Origin: JBLHGN01 sp047616325
GTDB taxonomy: Bacteria; Pseudomonadota; Gammaproteobacteria; Pseudomonadales; Cellvibrionaceae
Assembly: GCA_047616325.1 (NCBI GenBank)
Contig: JBLHGN010000015.1
Coordinates: 1-27,017 of the forward strand
Length of the DNA stretch: 27,017 bases
Direction: 5' to 3'
The notes beneath the pieces were generated by a model. The model was not told the origin of the DNA. It ran no database searches and was given only the letters and a program-made list of their open reading frames with translations. Position 1 is the stretch's first letter. Every line of letters starts with the position of its first letter. The position numbers and the translations under genes are program-made. Shown piece by piece: positions 17,332-24,683 of this stretch.

Positions 17332-17355
17332 AAATTACACCAACGGTTAAATTAA

Positions 17356-18384
17356 TTAGATAACCAGCAACAATGAGGCACCAGCGATAAAAAGGGTATT
17401 CAGTAGAAGCAATAAAAAAGGCTTCCTGCCAACTTCCCACATTTCAATTAAATTTGTTTTAGCGCCCAGAGCCGCCATAGAAACCCACAAACACACTTGT
17501 GAGAGTTGGCTCATAATATCTACCATCTTAGGTGGCACAATATTTACATTTGCCAGAACAACAAAGACAACAAAGGCTATTAAAAACGGCGGGAGTGCAC
17601 GCTCGATCTGGGTTTTTCCGCTGCCGCCATGACGAAACAAAAAGGCCAGAACCATTATTACCGGCACCAACATTGCCACCCGTAACATTTTGGTATACGT
17701 CGCCAATTGGGCGACTTCCGCCGATATCATTTCACCTGCGCCGAATACCTGCGCAACATCGTGAATGCTTGCCCCTATATACAGGCCCATTTGTTGAGAG
17801 CTCATTCCCAGGCTAATTAAAATTCCAGGATACAAGATCATGCAAATTGTACTTAGGCCGGTAACACCCACTACCGTACACAATAAATGCTTTTCTGTAG
17901 ACTTATCGTTATGCAGTACTGCTGCCACGGCTAGCGCAGCAGAAACGCCACAAATACCTACCGCAGCTCCAGAGATAATGGCTTTAACTCGGTCGACTTT
18001 CATCATCATGGCAACAGCCACGCTAAAAAATAGAGTGCTCACCACAACCACCGAAACCAGGATAAAAGGCTGCGCCCCGAGCTCTGAAATTTGTGAGAAA
18101 GTAATTCGAATTCCCAGTAGTGCCACACCAAAACGTAATACTTTTTTTGCACAAAAATCGAGGCCTGTGGAAAATTCCGAATATCGAGAAATGGTATTTA
18201 AAGCCATACCCAAAAGCAGCGCCCCGAGTATTTGGGAGCTTCCATAGTGTTCACTAATATAGGTGGCAGCCAACACCACCACCATGCAAAAACAAATACC
18301 GGGAAGTAGCCGTTGTAGGTGTTTTCGCACCTGATCAAGTCGTGTTTCTGCGTGTTTTTCTATCCATACCTGAAGCTTGTCCAC
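17356..18384 (-). CDS. UPF0324/YeiH-family membrane protein, putative sulfate/sulfite exporter
   Basis: This 342-residue polytopic inner membrane protein has about nine or ten helices. Family segments are ILGALLLGMALNTI (about 53-66), VLRFGVALLGIRIT, SGAAVGICGVSAALAVAAVL, GASIHDVAQVFGAG and WVSMAALGAKTN. The family is generally annotated as putative sulfate exporter, and members occur in sulfonate-degradation loci, but most have no proven substrate. The start is GTG directly after the stop of the DUF971 gene (TAAGTG), with GAGGG eleven bases upstream, so the two are translationally coupled. The context, an AprA-like flavoprotein and a sulfonate-type ABC transporter, fits removal of sulfite, sulfate or a related oxyanion. 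Confidence 0.88.
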   Translation of the reverse strand: MDKLQVWIEKHAETRLDQVRKHLQRLLPGICFCMVVVLAATYISEHYGSSQILGALLLGMALNTISRYSEFSTGLDFCAKKVLRFGVALLGIRITFSQISELGAQPFILVSVVVVSTLFFSVAVAMMMKVDRVKAIISGAAVGICGVSAALAVAAVLHNDKSTEKHLLCTVVGVTGLSTICMILYPGILISLGMSSQQMGLYIGASIHDVAQVFGAGEMISAEVAQLATYTKMLRVAMLVPVIMVLAFLFRHGGSGKTQIERALPPFLIAFVVFVVLANVNIVPPKMVDIMSQLSQVCLWVSMAALGAKTNLIEMWEVGRKPFLLLLLNTLFIAGASLLLVI

Positions 18385-18726
18385 TTACTTTCCCTCGCCT
18401 GGCATAGACGTTTGAAAAAAGTTCTTTGCGCTGCCCTTAGCAATGGCATAAAGGTAATCCCAGGGGTAAACGCCCCGATCGTGTCCGTCCCTGAAAACAA
18501 TGTGTAATGCGGTAGAACCCATGGCATTAATTTTTTCCAAACCGGAATCATCTGTAATCAATTGCATTCCAATTACTTGCTGTGAGCGACAGCGAGAACA
18601 CGCGCAAAAACGCCTAAGGTCAAGGCCTGGGATAGTGGATTTTTCACCATTCTTCCAAATAACCGCCAAGGTCTCATTGGTTTTATTAAGTGCGATCTTG
18701 ATCGGTGGATATAAAACCGTATTCAC
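18385..18726 (-). CDS. DUF971 domain protein
   Basis: This 113-residue cytosolic protein is one DUF971 (GBBH-like N-terminal) domain. It has the start LAVIWKNGE, then DLRRFCACSRCRSQQ with cysteines at about 41, 43 and 46, and the domain signature FRDGHDRGVYPWDYL near 77-91. In plants the same domain is the C-terminal part of HCF101, whose other part is an Mrp-type ATPase that assembles [4Fe-4S] clusters. Here an Mrp homologue is three genes downstream, so a split HCF101-like pair is possible. The start is GTG at 18726 with AAGG upstream. The stop is fused to the next start. The 116 bases upstream, to the FdxA gene, show no clear terminator. Confidence 0.85.
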   Translation of the reverse strand: MNTVLYPPIKIALNKTNETLAVIWKNGEKSTIPGLDLRRFCACSRCRSQQVIGMQLITDDSGLEKINAMGSTALHIVFRDGHDRGVYPWDYLYAIAKGSAKNFFQTSMPGEGK

Positions 18727-18842
18727 GTTAAAGAGCCTTTTAAAAAAATAGTTTTAGCCTGAAAAAATAGTTCACTAAGCCATATCCAACATAGCCCTGG
18801 GCCTCTCGGCATTAAACGTATTTTTGACGCGGTGAGGTAAAA

Positions 18843-19181
18843 CTAAACCACTTCTGCTTCAGTAATAAGCCATTGACCTTTATCCGGCACGTCGGCCCAT
18901 TCCTCAGAGCCAGGCATAGGATCTTTTGTGGCACTTATTTCTGGCCATGTTTTTGACAACGCAGCATTAATTTGCAAATAACTATTAAACTCTTCTGGCA
19001 GTACGCTCTCTTCGTAAATGGCGTCAACCGGACACTCAGGTACACACAGTGCGCAGTCGATGCAAACCTCAGGATCGATCACTAAAAAATTAGGACCCTC
19101 GTGAAAACAGTCTACCGGGCAGACGTCGACGCAATCCGTAAATTTACAGCGAATGCACTGCTCTGTTACCACAAATGTCAT
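18843..19181 (-). CDS. fdxA: 7Fe ferredoxin, FdxA / ferredoxin I type
   Basis: This is a small electron carrier with one [3Fe-4S] and one [4Fe-4S] cluster. The cysteines are C9, C12, C17, C21, C25 and then C40, C43, C46, C50. By comparison with Azotobacter vinelandii ferredoxin I, C9, C17 and C50 hold the 3Fe cluster and C21, C40, C43, C46 the 4Fe cluster, with C12 and C25 free. The long C-terminal tail (LNSYLQ-like helix, KTWPEI, KDPMPGSEEW) is also typical of FdI. The length of 112 residues fits. GAGGG precedes the ATG, which lies three bases after the stop of the HEAT gene. Its probable redox partner is the Fpr in the same cluster. Confidence 0.95.
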   Translation of the reverse strand: MTFVVTEQCIRCKFTDCVDVCPVDCFHEGPNFLVIDPEVCIDCALCVPECPVDAIYEESVLPEEFNSYLQINAALSKTWPEISATKDPMPGSEEWADVPDKGQWLITEAEVV

Positions 19182-19184
19182 AAC

Positions 19185-20156
19185 TTAACCCTCTGCCGCG
19201 CTGCGTCTCGTTTCAATTTCATCTTTGGCCCAACGGGCTATTTTTCGCACGTCAGGGTCGTTGTCATTTAATGCAACCTCCACCACCGGCATGCCGTCGG
19301 GATGTGCAATACCGCCTATCGCCGCCACCGCCGCTTTTCGCAAATTGGCAATGGGGTTGCTAATGCACGAGGCCAATGCGGGTATACCCTTGGCATCGCC
19401 CAATTTTCCAAGCGATTCTGCGGCCTTTTCCTGCACTTGCCACATTGGATCTTGTGTAGCCGCAATTAATGAATCAATCCCTGCTTTAATTTTGAGACGA
19501 CCGATACCTTTTAGCGCTTCTACGCGAACCATCCAATGCTCATCACTTAGAGCATTTACTAATGTCTTGGCTACTTTGTCGGGCTCTGCATATACCAAGG
19601 CTCCCACCGCTGTGCGGCGCACCTCTGAATCTTTGTCTGAACCTGCGATCGCCATCAATTGAGGCAGGTTCTCGCTCTCTTGCAAATAACCCAGCACGCT
19701 AACGGCTTCGCGTCGAACAGCGGGGTCAGTGTGGGCGAGTAAACCAATCGCATGTGGCCGAGCCTCCTTTATCCGCAATTGTTTTAAAGAGCGCAAAATA
19801 GCCGCAAGAACAAAAGCATCACCCTCTTTTAAGGCCGCAATTAACGCCGGCGCTACCGCTTTATCTTTTAAATCCGCAAGTGCATTAGCCGCGGCATTGC
19901 GAACATGTTCATCGTCTGACGTAAGGGCTTCAACTAAAGCGTCCATCATGTCAAGCGGCTCAAACTCATCGATAACTTTTGCCGCCTCCATCCGCACGGA
20001 GTCGTCGCTATCACTTAAAGCCGTAATCAACAGCTCTACCGCTTCCGGTTCTGGGCTATCAACAAGGTCCATCACGGCCACTCGACGAATACCGGCATCA
20101 TCATTCTCAAGACGCGAGGCGATGGAATTTAGTAAAGGATCTGAAAACTTAGACAT
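19185..20156 (-). CDS. HEAT-repeat protein
   Basis: The 323 residues are almost entirely HEAT repeats of about 31 residues, roughly ten in a row. Each has a form such as AVELLITALSDSDDSVRMEAAKVI or DALVEALTSDDEHVRNAAANAL, with the aspartate/arginine pair of PBS-lyase-type HEAT units. There is no signal peptide or membrane segment, so it is cytosolic. Such alpha-solenoids bind other proteins; no catalytic residues are recognisable. It sits between the two ferredoxin genes, seven bases after the AprB-like ferredoxin and three bases before FdxA, so it is made together with them. I infer a scaffold or docking subunit for the flavoenzyme and its ferredoxins. This is not shown by the sequence alone. 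Confidence 0.93.
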   Translation of the reverse strand: MSKFSDPLLNSIASRLENDDAGIRRVAVMDLVDSPEPEAVELLITALSDSDDSVRMEAAKVIDEFEPLDMMDALVEALTSDDEHVRNAAANALADLKDKAVAPALIAALKEGDAFVLAAILRSLKQLRIKEARPHAIGLLAHTDPAVRREAVSVLGYLQESENLPQLMAIAGSDKDSEVRRTAVGALVYAEPDKVAKTLVNALSDEHWMVRVEALKGIGRLKIKAGIDSLIAATQDPMWQVQEKAAESLGKLGDAKGIPALASCISNPIANLRKAAVAAIGGIAHPDGMPVVEVALNDNDPDVRKIARWAKDEIETRRSAAEG

Positions 20157-20163
20157 AACGATC

Positions 20164-20397
20164 TCAACTTAATAAATAAGGAATATTGACAGTCACTGCA
20201 TCTGTTGGGCAGTCCGCTTCACAAGGCATACAATACCAGCACTCGTCATATTTCATATGCGCTTTGCCGGTCTCTTCGTTTATCCAGAGAACGTCGAGCG
20301 GGCAAACATCAATGCATGTGCGACAGCCTTTATCGGCAATGCATTTGTCGTCATCAACGACGACGGGAACCATGGAAATTTGAGATGCTGTAGGCAT
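20164..20397 (-). CDS. 2[4Fe-4S] ferredoxin resembling the N-terminal domain of AprB
   Basis: This 77-residue protein has two cluster motifs: C19-x5-C25-x2-C28-x3-C32-P and C53-x2-C56-x2-C59-x3-C63-P. The second reads CWYCMPCEADCP, like CWECYSCVKxCP of the beta subunit of APS reductase, and the protein is followed upstream by an AprA-like gene, as in aprBA loci. Unlike AprB (about 150 residues), it ends right after the ferredoxin fold and lacks the C-terminal tail that wraps around AprA. AGGAG lies ten bases before the ATG. It is 29 bases from the flavoprotein gene. It probably wires the flavoprotein's FAD to outside electron carriers. Confidence 0.9.
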   Translation of the reverse strand: MPTASQISMVPVVVDDDKCIADKGCRTCIDVCPLDVLWINEETGKAHMKYDECWYCMPCEADCPTDAVTVNIPYLLS

Positions 20398-20426
20398 AAT
20401 ATAGTTACTCCTAACTTAAAGTTTGA

Positions 20427-22160
20427 TTAGCCCGCTTTCTGGACGCGCAATTGCTGGTAAGCCATTTTTTCTTCTTCATCGAGCTCAATCACATAGGGTT
20501 CGATATCTTTTTTAATGCAGGCCATTTGACCGTTTTCATCTTTTAATAATTGCACGTGGCAAAACCAATCATCGTTATTTATTTCGGGGAAATCTACGTA
20601 GTTGTGATATAAACCCCAGCGACTTTCCTGGCGATAGAGTGATGCCACCGCGGCCATTTGTGCACAATCCAAAATATGTTGGGCTTCATTCGCCCGCAGT
20701 AATTCGTGTGCGTCACGCGCGTATAAATGTTGAATATCGTTTTCCATCGCCTTCAGGCGAGCCAAGCCAATATCCATTTTTTTAGTGACTTTCGGCGGCT
20801 GTAAATAGTCGTTCACCATGCGGCGAACTTTATATTCAAACTGACTTGGGGGAATGCCATCGGTGCGATGAAGCGGAGCTAAAATACGATCGCGCTCGGC
20901 GACTATATAGTCAAAATCCAATTCCGGAAGCTCGCGATCACGTGCAAATTCCGCTGCATTTTCACCGCATATTTGACCGTAAACAAAAGCACCCAACATG
21001 TAGCTGTGCGGAATGGAGGCCATATCACCTGCGCCGAATAATCCCGGAACGGTTGTTTCGCCTTTTTCATTAATCCAAACCCCTGAAGCAGAGTGCCCAG
21101 CACAAAATCCAATTTCAGAGATGTGCATTTCTACCATTTTTGTTCGGTAGTCTACGCCTCTGCCGTCGTGGAAGCGTCCTCGGCTGGGGCGCTCATTGGT
21201 ATGCAGTACGTGCTCAATTTCCTGAATCGTTTCCTCCGCCAAATGATCGAGCTTAAGGAACACTGGACCGTTGCCGCCCTGCAATTCGTTATAAAATTCC
21301 ATCATCATTTGACCACTCCAGTAGTCGCACTCGATAAAGCGATCGCCTTTAGCATTGGCGGTATAACCGCCGAGTGGACCCGTCACGTAGGCACAAGCAG
21401 GACCGTTGTAATCTTTTAGTAAGGGGTTAATTTGATAGCATTCGAGGCCCGTGAGCTGAGCGCCGACGTGGTAGGCCATTGAATGACCATCACCGCAATT
21501 CGAGGGGTTTTCGTAAGTACCGTAAAGGTATCCTGATGCAGGCAAACCGATGCGGCCAGCCGCACCCGTGCACATAATAACGGCTTTGGCTCGAACAACA
21601 ATTACTTCCGCGTCTCGCGTACCCAAGGCAATGCAACCGCAGGCATTTCCATCTTTATCTTTTAACAAGCGAATTGCTTGATAACGGTTTTCGATGACCA
21701 CACGATGGCGACGCAGTCGCCGGTAGAGAATCTTTTTAATATTGTGACCTTCAGGCATGGGCAATACATAAGTGCCTAAATGGTGGACCTTTTTCATGTC
21801 GTACTCGCCGGTTTCGTCTTTTTGAAAATAGACACCCCAACTGTCGAGCTTTTGGATCATATCGAAGGAGCCCTGCGCATAGGCCATAACGCCCTTTTGT
21901 AAGAGCACTCCGTCGTTGGCGATAGTGATCTCTTTCACATAAGCCTCTGGAGTTGAGTGGCCAGGAACCACGGCATTGTTTAGCCCATCCATTCCCATAC
22001 TTATCGCACCTGAACGTTTCACGTTGGCCTTTTCCAGTAACATGACTTTTGCATCGGGATTGCGCTCTTTGGCGGTGACCGCCGCCATGGGTCCAGCTGT
22101 TCCCCCACCAATTACAAGTACGTCTACATCAATTACTGAAATGTCATCTGGAATAGCCAT
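20427..22160 (-). CDS. AprA-like flavoprotein (APS reductase alpha / fumarate reductase superfamily)
   Basis: This 577-residue cytosolic flavoenzyme has no signal peptide. The FAD fold starts at VDVLVIGGGTAGPMAA (about 12-27), followed by LLEKANVKRSGAISMGMDGLN, which matches the LVEKAAVERSGAVAQGLSAIN segment of AprA. The distal flavin motif TTVPGLFGAGDMASIPHSYMLGAF aligns with AprA TTVKGLFAIGD...PHKFSSGSF, including the histidine that lies near the flavin in APS reductase. The C-terminus (ARDAHELLRANE, RQESRWGLYHNYVDFPEINNDDWFCHVQL) also aligns with AprA (RDLHELMRAWE, RKETRWPGYYYRTDYPELNDEEWKCFV). AprA is about 640 residues, so inserts are missing here. No sat, aprM or qmo genes are nearby, so the substrate may not be APS. 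An AGAGGA site precedes the ATG. It is the likely catalytic core of the cluster. Confidence 0.85.
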   Translation of the reverse strand: MAIPDDISVIDVDVLVIGGGTAGPMAAVTAKERNPDAKVMLLEKANVKRSGAISMGMDGLNNAVVPGHSTPEAYVKEITIANDGVLLQKGVMAYAQGSFDMIQKLDSWGVYFQKDETGEYDMKKVHHLGTYVLPMPEGHNIKKILYRRLRRHRVVIENRYQAIRLLKDKDGNACGCIALGTRDAEVIVVRAKAVIMCTGAAGRIGLPASGYLYGTYENPSNCGDGHSMAYHVGAQLTGLECYQINPLLKDYNGPACAYVTGPLGGYTANAKGDRFIECDYWSGQMMMEFYNELQGGNGPVFLKLDHLAEETIQEIEHVLHTNERPSRGRFHDGRGVDYRTKMVEMHISEIGFCAGHSASGVWINEKGETTVPGLFGAGDMASIPHSYMLGAFVYGQICGENAAEFARDRELPELDFDYIVAERDRILAPLHRTDGIPPSQFEYKVRRMVNDYLQPPKVTKKMDIGLARLKAMENDIQHLYARDAHELLRANEAQHILDCAQMAAVASLYRQESRWGLYHNYVDFPEINNDDWFCHVQLLKDENGQMACIKKDIEPYVIELDEEEKMAYQQLRVQKAG

Positions 22161-22189
22161 TTTTAATCCTCTTGATTATGCAAGTGCAA

Positions 22190-22930
22190 CTATTGCGCAC
22201 GCTCTATTTGGAAACGGTACTTATATGAATCACCCCTAAATGCCAGGTATTCATAATCCACTGGATTACCCGCTTGGTCGTGAGTGAGTCGTTCCACCCA
22301 CATGACTGGGCTGCCAAGCTCAACCTCTAACAATTGTGCCACTTCAGCATCTGCCGGACGCGCCTCCAGGCTGATATCGGCAGCTCCCAAGATGATGCCC
22401 AGCTGATTTTCTAGGATAGGAAATATATCCTGACTTAAATCCTTTGAAAACAGCCCCCGGCCCACTTTCATCGGGAAAAAAGAGCGGTCGACTGAGACCG
22501 GTTCACGGTTCAAGTAGCGCACTCGCACCACTTCCACAACACGCTCTTTAGGCGATATATTAAGTTTCTCCAGTACCTCTTTACCGGCACTTACTTCGCG
22601 AATACTCACCAGCCGTGAAGAGGTTTCATAGCCCTTAGGCTTCATGGCCTCATCAAAGCCCTCCAGTTGCTGTACGTCCTGCATGGCCTTCGGTTTACTC
22701 GCAAAAGTGCCCTTGCCTTGCGAGGTGAATATCAGCCCCTCACTGTGTAAATCTCTTAGGGCTTGCCTCACCGTTATGCGACTTACACTAAAGGTACTCA
22801 TCAACTCGCTTTCAGAGGGAATGCGTTCATAGGGCGCATATTCTCCCGACAATATTTGCTTTTTAAGGGCTTCTTTAATTTGCAGGTAAAGCGGCTGGTG
22901 CGACATCGTTTGTGGTCGTGATTGTTTCAT
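22190..22930 (-). CDS. GntR-family regulator with UTRA domain (HutC subfamily)
   Basis: The N-terminal winged helix (about 10-75) has the GntR signature LKKQILSGEYAPYERIPSESELMSTFSVSRITVRQALRDLHSEGLI. A UTRA ligand-binding domain (about 90-245) ends with PVMWVERLTHDQAGNPVDYEYLAFRGDSYKYRFQIER. HutC-type regulators are usually repressors released by a small effector. I take the ATG at 22930, which has GGAG nine bases upstream; an ATG two codons earlier is too close to that site. A 12-base element, ACATGTTATAAC, lies 39 bases upstream and recurs in front of SCO1. The gene is in the run just before the flavoprotein gene, with 29 bases between them. It most likely controls the cluster. Confidence 0.93.
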   Translation of the reverse strand: MKQSRPQTMSHQPLYLQIKEALKKQILSGEYAPYERIPSESELMSTFSVSRITVRQALRDLHSEGLIFTSQGKGTFASKPKAMQDVQQLEGFDEAMKPKGYETSSRLVSIREVSAGKEVLEKLNISPKERVVEVVRVRYLNREPVSVDRSFFPMKVGRGLFSKDLSQDIFPILENQLGIILGAADISLEARPADAEVAQLLEVELGSPVMWVERLTHDQAGNPVDYEYLAFRGDSYKYRFQIERAQ

Positions 22931-22968
22931 AAGCATTGCTCCAAGTTTTCACCACTCTACACGTAGTT

Positions 22969-22980
22969 ACATGTTATAAC
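22969..22980. promoter_or_regulatory. probable GntR operator in its own promoter
   Basis: ACATGTTATAAC contains the 8-base palindrome GTTATAAC. The same 12-mer occurs at 24599-24610 inside a longer inverted repeat before the SCO1 gene. GntR/HutC regulators bind AT-rich dyads of this kind. Its place just upstream of the regulator's start suggests autoregulation. The rest of 22981-23133 holds no gene; TGGCCA is repeated near 23041-23055 and might be part of a terminator for the cytochrome gene. Confidence 0.55.
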
Positions 22981-23133
22981 CACTAGACACCAGCGCACCG
23001 AAATACAACCAAATTGGACTCTATTTTGGCTTATTAAATTGGCCAGCTTTGGCCATTAAGCGTGTAAGGCAGTTCGAAAAAACCGCCAATTAAACCGTAA
23101 TAATTAGTGCTGCAAACGCGCTCAACGGAAGCT

Positions 23134-23841
23134 CTACTGACGCGTCAATCGCAACGACGCGAGATAGGTTGAAAGTGAATCAATCTCACCTTCCGTCAGT
23201 TTACCTGCCTCACCCAAAGGTAGGCCTGTAAATTCTTTTGCACCATATTCAGCATGCACTTCAATTTCTGTTTTGCGTTTGCCGCTATCAAAATCGCGCA
23301 GCTGCTTTTTAAGATAATCAGCATGCTGGGCGTCTAACCAAGGTGCCGTTGAATCTTTATCGGAATGGCAGCCAACACATGCCAAAACCCCCTCGCGCCC
23401 GCGCTCATATACGTTTTTTCCTATGCGCAAATTCTCGAGACTTTGCCGCGACTCTTGTGCACTTATCTCTACCGGCTTCGGCTGTGCTTGGGTAAAAAAA
23501 TATTCGCTAATATCATCTAGCTGCGACAGCTCAACCTCGGTGGTAATAGCCTGCATTTGCCCACCATCATTTTCGCGCTCACTATTTCGAAAGGCCAAAA
23601 ACTGCTGTTTTATATATGCAGGTTTTTGTCCCGCCAGTTTTGGAAATTTACTCATATAACTGTTGCCATCTGCACCATGGCACAGACCACAAATTTCCCA
23701 AGCTTTCATGCCATTTTTGTCGATCATGCCAGCAGAGACGTGCAATGACATAAACAATACTGGGGCGCTCAATACAAATGCACAAGAACACCTTGACACG
23801 GCACTTACAAAAAAACCCCTAAGTGCCGAGGTGCTAATCAC
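23134..23841 (-). CDS. exported dihaem cytochrome c (c4-like)
   Basis: This 235-residue protein has a long signal region (about 1-37, ending MSLHVSAG) and two class I cytochrome c domains, with haem sites CGLCH at 51-55 and CVGCH at 155-159. In the first domain FPKLAGQKPAYIKQQFLAF and Met96 fit a His/Met-ligated c4 half. The second domain has the APWLDAQHADYLKKQLRDF counterpart but no methionine after it, so that haem may be His/His (H196 is a candidate) or have an open site. The start is GTG and overlaps the end of SCO1 by eight bases. It probably carries electrons in the periplasm. Confidence 0.9.
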   Translation of the reverse strand: MISTSALRGFFVSAVSRCSCAFVLSAPVLFMSLHVSAGMIDKNGMKAWEICGLCHGADGNSYMSKFPKLAGQKPAYIKQQFLAFRNSERENDGGQMQAITTEVELSQLDDISEYFFTQAQPKPVEISAQESRQSLENLRIGKNVYERGREGVLACVGCHSDKDSTAPWLDAQHADYLKKQLRDFDSGKRKTEIEVHAEYGAKEFTGLPLGEAGKLTEGEIDSLSTYLASLRLTRQ

Positions 23842-24442
23842 TAAGCGGCCCTTTTCTAATCAATTGAACTAAAAATTCTGCCGTTTCGTTTACCTTAAAA
23901 GGCGGACTTATCTTCGCAACCATCTCTGCCTTAGGATTAATGACCGCTATAGCCGAGGTATGAACCACTTCGTAACTCGCACTATTGACGGCTTCTTTAT
24001 CAATGCGATAGTAAGCATCCATACCTTTAACTAAGGTTTGTAACTGATCTTCTTCGCCGGTAATACCTATATTGTCAGGATGAAAATACCTTAAATATTC
24101 ACCCAAAATAACCTGGTCTCGCTGCGGGTCCACCGCGACAAACACAACATCGGGTATTTTTTCTGGCGTAAACCTCAAACCCAAATCAGCGCGCACCGCC
24201 TCTAACCTAGACATGGTCATCGGACAAATATCGGGACAACTAGTAAAGCCTAAAAATACTAGCGACCAGTGCCCTTTAAACTGAGGAAGGCCAAACATAT
24301 TTGCATCGTGATCCACTAGCGAAAAATCAGGAAGCGCCTTGGGCGAGCGAAGCACCTCGTAGGGCACACTGCCGGATTGCGCTGTGGAGATAAATCCAAT
24401 CAATGCGTACAGTAGTATTACAAAGCGAAACGCAACTTTCAT
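23834..24442 (-). CDS. SCO1/SenC/PrrC-family copper-binding thioredoxin-like protein
   Basis: SCO proteins deliver copper to the CuA site of cytochrome oxidases or act as thiol reductases on the periplasmic side of the membrane. The N-terminal hydrophobic stretch (about 5-20) is a signal peptide or anchor. The copper site is C69-x3-C73 in FTSCPDICPMT together with His161 in VVHTSA. VAVDPQRD is also family-typical. The 202 residues fit. It overlaps the following cytochrome c gene and is preceded by a perfect inverted repeat that carries the presumed GntR box. No oxidase gene is nearby, so its client is unclear; a copper protein or the cytochrome itself may be served. Confidence 0.92.
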   Translation of the reverse strand: MKVAFRFVILLYALIGFISTAQSGSVPYEVLRSPKALPDFSLVDHDANMFGLPQFKGHWSLVFLGFTSCPDICPMTMSRLEAVRADLGLRFTPEKIPDVVFVAVDPQRDQVILGEYLRYFHPDNIGITGEEDQLQTLVKGMDAYYRIDKEAVNSASYEVVHTSAIAVINPKAEMVAKISPPFKVNETAEFLVQLIRKGPLSD

Positions 24443-24595
24443 ATCCGACCTTCTTTATCTGCTTGCTTCTCATTTACAGACGCTCATTGTTGTTTTGGTG
24501 AGCACTGCTAAGAATGTATTTTTTCACTAGTAGGTGACCTTGCCTTTTACGCTGAAGATCTACGGCCTTTACATCTTACAAGAATTGTACTTGTT

Positions 24596-24627
24596 ATCAC
24601 ATGTTATAACAAGCTATAACATGTGAT
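24596..24627. promoter_or_regulatory. perfect 13-bp inverted repeat before SCO1, probable GntR operator
   Basis: ATCACATGTTATA (24596-24608) and TATAACATGTGAT (24615-24627) are exact inverted copies around a 6-base spacer. A second overlapping dyad, TTGTTAT...ATAACAA (24591-24612), shares it. The left arm plus spacer contains the 12-mer ACATGTTATAAC that also stands before the GntR gene. It lies in the 240-base gap between the ABC ATPase stop and the SCO1 start, about 150 bases upstream of SCO1, and so could control an internal promoter for the second half of the cluster. Confidence 0.65.
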
Positions 24628-24683
24628 TTTTAACCCAATTTAACGCGTGTTCCGCGACCCAGTTATGGCCCTGTTAAACATAT

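Noticed and set aside
20164..22160. Canonical dissimilatory APS reductase (aprBA)
   Set aside because: The homology is clear, but the alpha subunit is about 60 residues shorter, the beta subunit lacks its tail, and no sat, aprM or qmoABC genes are in the window. I keep the name AprA/AprB-like only.
13575..22160. A fixABCX-type nitrogenase electron-transfer cluster, because EtfB, EtfA, a flavoprotein and a ferredoxin are all present
   Set aside because: The flavoprotein resembles AprA over its whole length rather than FixC, and the EtfA/EtfB pair looks like the standard type by eye. No nif-type gene is near.
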